Positions 24,347 to 30,403 of a stretch of 35,046 nucleotides of DNA are shown piece by piece. The notes beneath the pieces are model-generated. The model ran no database searches, had not been told where the DNA came from, and saw nothing but the letters and a program-made list of their open reading frames with translations. The DNA is taken from positions 1 through 35,046 of the forward strand of contig DXXQ01000036.1 of NCBI GenBank assembly GCA_019416265.1, in the 5' to 3' direction. Both the position numbers and the translations under genes were made by a program. The DNA is from Clostridiales bacterium (lineage in GTDB: Bacteria; Bacillota; Clostridia; Lachnospirales; Lachnospiraceae). Position 1 is the first letter of the stretch, and the number at the start of each line of letters is the position of its first letter.

Positions 24347-25111
24347 ATGGGAATCAGCAAAGAGGACGCAGTAAAAGAATTACAGAACAGAGACGTTGTT
24401 TACGTTGCCTATTCACAGGCAACCAAGCTTCCTTATGTAAAATGTGATGAGGAAAGCTACAACGACCAGGCATGGATTTTTTCCACCCAGGAAGGAATCA
24501 AAGAATTCGGAAAGAAGCTTCTGGAAGACAAGATCCTGCTCATGGGAATGAAATTTGAAAAGAAAGACTATCCGAGATTTTACGGAACCTTATATGCCAT
24601 CGGTGTAAATACTGTTGTGTGGGTAGACGGGGAGGAACAGGTTGAGGTTGACCTTCAGGATATCGCGAAACAGGTGGATATGAGCAAAATAGAAGAAGCC
24701 AAAAGACCTCTTCTGAATTCGACCTTACAGCTTTCCGGTATCTATTTTATGCAGGAGCTTCGCCGTCCGGTGAAACCTGAGGAGCACGGAAACATTCGTG
24801 AGCTTGAGGAGGAATTTCTGGTAAATATCAAGAAATCCGAATATCTGGTTGCAATGGATGTAGATCCTGAGGATCCGAAGAAGATCAATATTCCATATCT
24901 GAAAAATAAAAAAGAAGAAATCCTTCAGCCGGTATTTTCAGATGTAATGGAACTGGAGAAATTTACAAGAGGTAAGAAGCTTCGTGTAGCAAAGATCCCA
25001 TTTGCCAAGCTTCCGGAGCTGATGATGGAACAGGCGGCTGCTTATGTGGTAAATCCAATGGGCTTCAATCTTGTGCTTAACAGAGACCAGCTGAAAAAAA
25101 TCCTCGGATAA
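24347..25111 (+). CDS. SseB-domain protein
   Basis: The 254-residue protein appears to carry two divergent SseB-like units: an N-terminal one (about 15-100, DVVYVAYSQATKLPY to GEEQVEVDL) and a C-terminal one (about 155-250, with EFLVNIKKSEYLVAMDV and AAAYVVNPMGFNLVL). SseB family members were linked to serine sensitivity in E. coli; their biochemical role is not established. It is cytoplasmic, with no signal or membrane segment, and shares a transcript with the AlkD-like gene. A perfect terminator follows. Confidence 0.75.
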   Translation: MGISKEDAVKELQNRDVVYVAYSQATKLPYVKCDEESYNDQAWIFSTQEGIKEFGKKLLEDKILLMGMKFEKKDYPRFYGTLYAIGVNTVVWVDGEEQVEVDLQDIAKQVDMSKIEEAKRPLLNSTLQLSGIYFMQELRRPVKPEEHGNIRELEEEFLVNIKKSEYLVAMDVDPEDPKKINIPYLKNKKEEILQPVFSDVMELEKFTRGKKLRVAKIPFAKLPELMMEQAAAYVVNPMGFNLVLNRDQLKKILG

Positions 25112-25177
25112 TAAAAATATCAGGATAGCAGAAAATCCAGGCTCATGAAGTTTGAAACAAAAAGCAATATTGTTATA

Positions 25178-25221
25178 AAAAATACGGGTAAACCTTGAAC
25201 CGGAGGTTTACCCGTATTTTT
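25178..25221. terminator. Perfect 17-bp terminator hairpin
   Basis: Left arm 25178-25194 and right arm 25205-25221 are exactly complementary, with an A-run before and a T-run after, so it could work on both strands. It ends the AlkD-SseB unit. Confidence 0.93.
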
Positions 25222-25268
25222 CTTGGAGAAATCTGTAATAGCAAAGCAGAGGAAGGAATCATATAGTA

Positions 25269-26135
25269 TTGAGAAACGAATTATTTCAGGAGACTGTAAA
25301 TATGGTATGTTCTAATACGGTTGATTATTCTAAAATTTCAGGGGAACGGATTCTCCCCTTTAAATTTACTTTAAACACAGAAAAGTCCATCCTCCTTCCG
25401 GGACCTGGTGAAAATCAGAGATTCTGTTACGATGTGGAAGGCGTGGGGGAAGATAAACCGCAGTTTGCGGATCTGAGCCACTTCCTTTTGGGAATCTGTA
25501 AAGACATCACCCCGGAAGATCTTCTGGAAGTCACAGTTGTGATCGACGGGATTCCCCAGAAGGTGGAACTTGGCAAAAACGTGGAAATACGAACGGAAGA
25601 ACATCCGGATCCGCCTACCGGATGTATCGGCATTAAATTTGATTTTGGGCTTGATAAGGTGGACGGCGAGATGGAAGTGTGCTTCACCCTTGCGCGGACC
25701 TTTGCTGTTGGTCCCGTGAACGTCTGTGTTTTCGGTGGGAATGTGACAGCTTCCGGGCTCTCCATCTGCGGACCTGTGTGCGGGGAATCGCCGTCCTGTG
25801 ATTCCGTATTTTTTCAGAAGGAAAACGTATGCGTCCCTGTGACCGTGACACCATTTGCCACACCGGGAGAAGCCACAGTCAGATGCTGCAATCGTCCTGT
25901 GGTGCGGCCGGGAGCAATGTGCCCCAATGGAGAACGAACCTGTACGTTTACAGTAAGCCAGCAGCTCTGCATTGAGGTTCCCATCAGCTTCGGTGCAGAT
26001 GTGAAAACCGGTCCAGCTACTGTTCAGTGCGGCGAGGTGACAGAGACGCCATGCGATTGCAGCAGCGATGAGACTGCGGAAGAGAGAAAAACGGCAAATC
26101 TGATGGATGTGATCGGATACAGAAGAAAAAGATAA
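25269..26135 (+). CDS. Cysteine-rich protein of unknown function
   Basis: The 288-residue protein has 18 cysteines, mostly in the second half (NVCVFGG, SICGPVCGESPSCDS, RCCNRP, RTCTFTVSQQLCIEVP, TPCDCS). There is no signal peptide or membrane helix. The C-terminal beta-rich part with alternating Cys-Val/Phe strands resembles hypothetical proteins of spore-forming Clostridia that I associate loosely with spore surface layers; that is a guess. Two starts are possible: TTG 25269 with GGAAGGA 11 bases upstream, or ATG 25302 with AGGAG nine bases upstream, the latter giving 277 residues. It is flanked by terminator and by a new regulatory region, so it is a single-gene unit. Confidence 0.7.
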   Translation: MRNELFQETVNMVCSNTVDYSKISGERILPFKFTLNTEKSILLPGPGENQRFCYDVEGVGEDKPQFADLSHFLLGICKDITPEDLLEVTVVIDGIPQKVELGKNVEIRTEEHPDPPTGCIGIKFDFGLDKVDGEMEVCFTLARTFAVGPVNVCVFGGNVTASGLSICGPVCGESPSCDSVFFQKENVCVPVTVTPFATPGEATVRCCNRPVVRPGAMCPNGERTCTFTVSQQLCIEVPISFGADVKTGPATVQCGEVTETPCDCSSDETAEERKTANLMDVIGYRRKR

Positions 26136-26155
26136 AAGAAATCAATAAGAGGAAA

Positions 26156-26171
26156 GTGACAGAATTGTCAC
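26156..26171. promoter_or_regulatory. BceR-box-like operator
   Basis: GTGACA-GAAT-TGTCAC is a perfect inverted repeat with a 4-bp centre. It fits the TNACA-N4-TGTNA pattern I recall for BceR-type response regulators. It is centred about 53 bp upstream of the predicted start of the ABC ATPase transcript, a usual activator position. Confidence 0.6.
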
Positions 26172-26204
26172 CATAAAATTCACCCCGGAGTCATGTGGAT
26201 AAGA

Positions 26205-26210
26205 TATAAT
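26205..26210 (+). promoter_or_regulatory. -10 element of the ABC ATPase transcript
   Basis: TATAAT has no acceptable -35 hexamer at 16-18 bp, which is typical of an activator-dependent promoter and agrees with the inverted repeat upstream. Confidence 0.6.
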
Positions 26211-26236
26211 AAAGCCATATAGATTAGGAGGGATAA

Positions 26237-26938
26237 ATGGAAATTTTGCGATGTGAACATCTTTCAAAAATATACGGCTCCGGGGACACGAAAGTACACG
26301 CATTAAATGATGTGAGCTTTTCTGTTGAAAAGGGTGAATTTGTCTCCATAGTAGGACCTTCAGGGTCAGGCAAATCCACCCTTATCCACATCCTGGGTGG
26401 GGTGGACAAACCTACGGAGGGAAAGGTCTTTATTGACGGTACAGATATTCACAGTCTCAATGAGGACAGGCTGGCAATTTTTCGACGCAGGCAGATTGGG
26501 CTTATCTATCAGTTTTACAATCTGCTGCCGGTTTTGAATGTGGAGGAAAATATTGTGCTTCCCCACCTTCTGGATGGCAGAAAAATGGACAGGGAGCGGC
26601 TGGATGCAGTTGTGAGCCAGATGGGACTGGAGGATCGAAAGCACAATCTTCCGGGACAGCTTTCCGGCGGACAGCAGCAGAGAGTTTCCATAGGGAGGGC
26701 TCTGTTTAACAGACCTGCAATCATTCTGGCAGATGAGCCCACGGGAAATCTTGACCGAAGAAACGGGGAGGAGATCATAAGGCTTTTAAAAGAATCCAAC
26801 CGCGTTCAGAAACAGACTCTGCTGCTGATCACTCACGATGAGAGCATTGCCCTGCAGGCGGATCGTATGCTTTACATTGAGGACGGCAGGATCGCCAGAG
26901 ATGAGAGAATTCGTGTGTCAGGCGGTGATTTCTTATGA
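26237..26938 (+). CDS. ABC transporter ATPase, BceA/LolD/MacB family
   Basis: The 233-residue nucleotide-binding subunit has Walker A GPSGSGKST (44-52), a Q-loop IYQFYNLLP, signature LSGGQQQRVSIGRAL and Walker B IILADEPTGNLD, and the FtsX-partner subfamily feature THDESIA. Such ATPases drive mechanotransmission by FtsX-type permeases rather than ordinary transport. AGGAGGG precedes the ATG. The permease reading frame begins four bases inside its end, so the two were translated as a pair. The ATPase itself looks intact, but its permease partner is broken (see next entries), so it may now be without function. Confidence 0.92.
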   Translation: MEILRCEHLSKIYGSGDTKVHALNDVSFSVEKGEFVSIVGPSGSGKSTLIHILGGVDKPTEGKVFIDGTDIHSLNEDRLAIFRRRQIGLIYQFYNLLPVLNVEENIVLPHLLDGRKMDRERLDAVVSQMGLEDRKHNLPGQLSGGQQQRVSIGRALFNRPAIILADEPTGNLDRRNGEEIIRLLKESNRVQKQTLLLITHDESIALQADRMLYIEDGRIARDERIRVSGGDFL

Positions 26939-27645
26939 GAAAAAATATCGTACATTATGTGACTGCCCAATATATGAAGAAGAATAAGAAAAGAACCTTT
27001 ACCACTTTTCTGGGGATTGTGCTTATGGTGACTCTTATGACCTGTGTTTTTGTGGGAAAGGACACGGGGATGGCGTTTATGGAATACGCGGTATCTCTCA
27101 AAGACGGGAAGTGGCATGTGAGCTTTTATGATACCGATGAAAAAGGACTGGAGGAAGCAAAGAAACTTCCCTATGTGAAAGAAACGGCTCTCTCGGCAAA
27201 TTACGGAAATACGGAGTTTGCCTTTTCTGCCAGTAAAAACCGTCCGTATCTTGCAGTAAAGGCTTATACGGAGAACTGTTTTGATTGGATGAATATTGAA
27301 TTGAAAGAAGGACGTTTTCCCCAAAACGGAAGCGAACTTCTTCTCAGTGAAAGCGCCCTGAAAGATGGGTCTGAGGTGAAAATCGGAGATACGGTTTCGG
27401 CAGAGTTTTTCAACAGAAGTATTACCGGAATCGGCAAAAAGGGAGAAAAAACTGTTTTTCCGTTCTGGAAAATTAAGGTAGAAGCAGGAGAAAATGTAGA
27501 AGTTCCTCAGGATTTTCCTTTTTACGGAGCGGAAAATCCGAGCATACGGGAAAATCGGGAATATACGGGAAAGAAGCAGATATTTGGGGATGCTGTCTTC
27601 TGTGGGAGCGACTGCAAGACAAAAGCGCAGCAGCATTTATTATGA
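26935..27645 (+). pseudogene. FtsX-type ABC permease, N-terminal fragment
   Basis: The fragment starts like an intact permease: a basic N-terminus, first transmembrane helix (about 21-45, FTTFLGIVLMVTLMTCVFVG) and part of the extracytoplasmic domain up to REYTGKK (about residue 214). From there the frame runs into an unrelated 22-residue tail ending at TGA 27645. The next frame picks up at the same place with ERSRYLGMLSSVGAT, the conserved segment that follows the second transmembrane helix in this family. The rest of the extracytoplasmic domain and that helix are therefore missing, and the two parts are out of frame. The join sits in GGAAAGAAG (27568-27576), which suits both sides and looks like a microhomology deletion scar. 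The product would be a one-helix stub. Confidence 0.85.
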
Positions 27646-29896
27646 GGCGTTTATCCTTCTGATTCCGGCGCTGGCAGCAGGGATTCTTCTGGGAATGGCA
27701 GTGATAAAGGCGGGAATTCTTTTTATAAGACCCCTTCTTTCCCGATTTATGGGACTTGGAGACTATGTGGCAAATGCCCCGGTGTCATTAAAGATTGTGC
27801 CCGGAGAGATTTTCCTGACAGTGGCGGTGAGTATTGTGACAGTTTTGATTTCTGCCTATCTTCCGGCGCGCAAGATCGGGAAAACAGGAGCAATCTCTTC
27901 TATCAGAGGAAATGAGAAAGATAAAAAAGAGGGAACATACAGAACGAAAATACCGTTCGGGAAAAAATTTGCCGGAGAGAAGCTTCTGAGCAGAAGTCTT
28001 CTGAAACGTCAGAAAAAGAAGACACGCTCCATGGCGGCAGCATCTGTAACCTTTCTGGTGATTGTGACAGTGACTTTATTCGGTGCAGCGGCTGTATCGG
28101 ACATTGCTAAGGCGCGGCTTTTAGAGGTGGATTTTAATACGACCTCTGATAAATGGAATTATATGCTTATGACATCCGGATATGATGAGGACGATGAAGT
28201 TTATAAGGCTCTGAAACAAGAGATTCTGGAAAATCCTACAGTAACGGATGCTGTTGAATGGTATAATGGGATGTTTGTAGGAGCGGTTGGCTATGAGGCG
28301 TTGAGTGAGGAATACCGGGAGGCATATTATGAGATTATGAATCTTTATTATAACAAAAATCTAAGCGAAACGGAATTTGAGGAAATGTATCAAAATACCT
28401 GGCCGCTTTCTGTTGTTGCTGTAGACGATGAGACTCTGAAGGTTCTGGCAGAAAGGGCAGGCGCAGACTATGAGCTATTAAAGGAAAAGCCTTCTGCTCT
28501 GATTGTAAAGGAAGGGGAATTATCTACAAAGAAGGTGAGTGTGGAAGGGCGCTCTGTAGATGGTTACCGGAATTTTCATATCAGTCAAATGTCAGATTTA
28601 AAGACAGGGGATATGCTTGACGCAGCTTTCTGGTCGCCGGAAACAAAAAAGGAAGAGACTCTTTCAATGGAAGTGGCAGGTTTTGCGGATAAAGCTGTGA
28701 CGGAAGGTTTTTTTGAGATAAACAGCCAGTTTCTCTGGATGATTACAAGTCATGACACTGCAGAAACAATCCGGAAGCTTTCAGGCGGACAGGGACTTCT
28801 TGATAAACAATTTTATTTTCAGTGCGATGAGACAGACAGGGGATTTCTGGAAAAACTGAAAAAAATAGAATCGGAGGGAGACAGGTGGCTCTATGTAGTG
28901 GAAGTAAATAAACAGACAGATTTTTACATGGCTTTGGAAAAAATCGTCAGGATACTTTCCCTGTGTTTTATGGCAGCCTCTTCTCTGATCTGTTTCCTGA
29001 ATCTTTTTAATTCCATTCGCGGCAGGATGGAGGAACGAAGAGGAGAATTTGCAGTGCTTAAATCGATCGGGATGACCAATGCGCAGATTCGGCGTATGCT
29101 TTTGCTGGAGAATCTGGGGATTCTCCAAAGCGAGATTTATAAGCAGACGATCTGGCTGAATGGTCAGAGAGATATGGAGAAGTCCGAACGAAAGTATCTT
29201 TCGGATTTCCTTTCCGATGTTTCCCATCAGATAAAAACACCCATGGCGGCAATTACAATTATGACAGATCTTTTGAAAGACCCCGGACTTTCCACAGAAA
29301 AAAGACTGGAATTTGTATCAAACATTGACCGTGAAACAGAACGGATCATCTGGCTGATCAAAAATCTCCTTGTGCTTTCCCAGCTTGAAGCAGGGGTTCT
29401 GAAACTGAAAAAAGAAAAGATTTCTGTGAAGGAGCTTCTGGAACAGGTGTTGAGATCTTTTGAGGTGATGGCGGAGGTGAAGGAGATAGAGTTGAGTATG
29501 GATCTGCCTTCCGAAGGCGCTTCTTTTGGAGAAAAAACACAGGAGATGTCCCTTGTCTGTGATATTCGCTGGACAACAGAAGCTCTGTCCAACATTGTGA
29601 AAAATTGTCTGGAACATACAGAGCCGGGAGGGTTCGTGAAAATAGCGGTCAGTCAAAATAATTTTTCTACCAATATTATGATTCGGGATAATGGGAAAGG
29701 AATTGCGCAAAAAGACCTGCCTCATATTTTTGAGAGGTTCTATAAGGCAGCAAATTCTGACGCTTCCGGTGTGGGAATCGGTCTTGCCATGTCCCGACAG
29801 ATCTTTCTTCTTCAGGGGGCCACAGTAAGCGTCCGCAGCAGGGAAGGAGAAGGAACGGAATTTCTTATAAAATTTTATCCTGTCAAAAATCAGTAG
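27584..29896 (+). CDS. FtsX permease C-terminal part fused to histidine kinase domains
   Basis: The 770-residue frame (homology actually begins at 27569) is a chimera. Residues 1-513 are the remaining permease: helices at about 22-47, 75-93 and 148-170, the YLPARK loop, a second extracytoplasmic region and a helix at about 451-475, ending with SIRGRMEERRGEFAVLKSIG and MLLLENLGIL. The last two helices expected there are absent. Without a break it continues as QSEIYKQTIWLNGQ, the dimerisation part of a sensor kinase: H-box SDVSHQIKTP (His548), N-box NIVKNCLEHT, DNGKGI, IFERFYKA and GVGIGLAMSRQI. All kinase boxes are intact. No RBS precedes the frame, so translation may depend on reinitiation. 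Most simply this is the product of a deletion that removed the permease end, any response regulator and the kinase's sensor part. Confidence 0.85.
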   Translation: MGMLSSVGATARQKRSSIYYEAFILLIPALAAGILLGMAVIKAGILFIRPLLSRFMGLGDYVANAPVSLKIVPGEIFLTVAVSIVTVLISAYLPARKIGKTGAISSIRGNEKDKKEGTYRTKIPFGKKFAGEKLLSRSLLKRQKKKTRSMAAASVTFLVIVTVTLFGAAAVSDIAKARLLEVDFNTTSDKWNYMLMTSGYDEDDEVYKALKQEILENPTVTDAVEWYNGMFVGAVGYEALSEEYREAYYEIMNLYYNKNLSETEFEEMYQNTWPLSVVAVDDETLKVLAERAGADYELLKEKPSALIVKEGELSTKKVSVEGRSVDGYRNFHISQMSDLKTGDMLDAAFWSPETKKEETLSMEVAGFADKAVTEGFFEINSQFLWMITSHDTAETIRKLSGGQGLLDKQFYFQCDETDRGFLEKLKKIESEGDRWLYVVEVNKQTDFYMALEKIVRILSLCFMAASSLICFLNLFNSIRGRMEERRGEFAVLKSIGMTNAQIRRMLLLENLGILQSEIYKQTIWLNGQRDMEKSERKYLSDFLSDVSHQIKTPMAAITIMTDLLKDPGLSTEKRLEFVSNIDRETERIIWLIKNLLVLSQLEAGVLKLKKEKISVKELLEQVLRSFEVMAEVKEIELSMDLPSEGASFGEKTQEMSLVCDIRWTTEALSNIVKNCLEHTEPGGFVKIAVSQNNFSTNIMIRDNGKGIAQKDLPHIFERFYKAANSDASGVGIGLAMSRQIFLLQGATVSVRSREGEGTEFLIKFYPVKNQ

Positions 29897-29921
29897 GCAG
29901 CCGGAGTACGGGCTGCCTTTT
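29895..29921 (+). terminator. Terminator after the kinase domain
   Basis: AGGCAGCC (29895-29902) pairs with GGCTGCCT (29911-29918), followed by TTTC. The stem overlaps the stop codon. Confidence 0.82.
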
Positions 29922-29935
29922 CTGCGAAAAAAAGG

Positions 29936-29964
29936 TTTTCAAATTACGGTATATGTGCTAGTAT
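29936..29964 (+). promoter_or_regulatory. Promoter of the GntR-clpC unit
   Basis: TTTTCA (29936-29941) and TAGTAT (29959-29964) are 17 bp apart with TGC before the -10 (extended -10). The predicted start near 29971 lies inside the palindrome at 29968-29985. Confidence 0.65.
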
Positions 29965-29967
29965 GGA

Positions 29968-29985
29968 TATAACATTTCTGTTATA
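29968..29985. promoter_or_regulatory. Probable GntR operator
   Basis: TATAACA-TTTC-TGTTATA is a perfect inverted repeat overlapping the predicted transcription start of the GntR-family gene, a classic position for autorepression. Confidence 0.65.
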
Positions 29986-30019
29986 AAAATAACACTTTCA
30001 GATAAAAGGAGTTTTTGTT

Positions 30020-30394
30020 ATGGTGATTGAAATAGATTTCAACAGCGATGAAGCAATCTATATCCAGTTGACAAACCAGATCATCATGGGAATTGCAACA
30101 TCCAGACTGCGGGAGGGGGATACGCTTCCTTCTGTGCGCCAGCTTGCGGAGACAGTTGGTATTAATATGCATACAGTAAATAAGGCATATTCTCTCCTTA
30201 GGCAGGAAGGATTTGTCACGATCGACCGCAGACGGGGCGCCGTGATCGCCATTGATGTGAATAAACGCAAGGCTTTGGAAGAAATGAAAGATCATCTTCT
30301 GGTTGCACTGGCGAAGGGCTGCTGTAAAAATGTGACCAGAGAAGAAGTTCATCAGTTGATCGATGAAATTTTTGACGAATACAGTATCAGATAG
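30020..30394 (+). CDS. GntR-family regulator, YtrA subfamily
   Basis: The 124-residue protein has a winged helix-turn-helix (about 10-78: IYIQLTNQIIMGIATSRLRE, LPSVRQLAETVGINMHTVNK, FVTIDRRRGAVI) and only a short helical C-terminal dimerisation segment, the layout of the YtrA subfamily. YtrA regulators usually control ABC transporters; here the gene is nine bases before clpC, so it is inferred to control the Clp chaperone unit in the place where other Firmicutes have ctsR. AAAGGAG precedes the ATG. Confidence 0.9.
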   Translation: MVIEIDFNSDEAIYIQLTNQIIMGIATSRLREGDTLPSVRQLAETVGINMHTVNKAYSLLRQEGFVTIDRRRGAVIAIDVNKRKALEEMKDHLLVALAKGCCKNVTREEVHQLIDEIFDEYSIR

Positions 30395-30403
30395 GAGGAC
30401 GAT

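Noticed and set aside
26935..29896. A programmed ribosomal frameshift joining the two permease parts
   Set aside because: There is no slippery heptamer followed by a stimulatory structure at 27560-27580, and sequence that should lie between the two family segments is missing, so a frameshift alone would not restore the protein.
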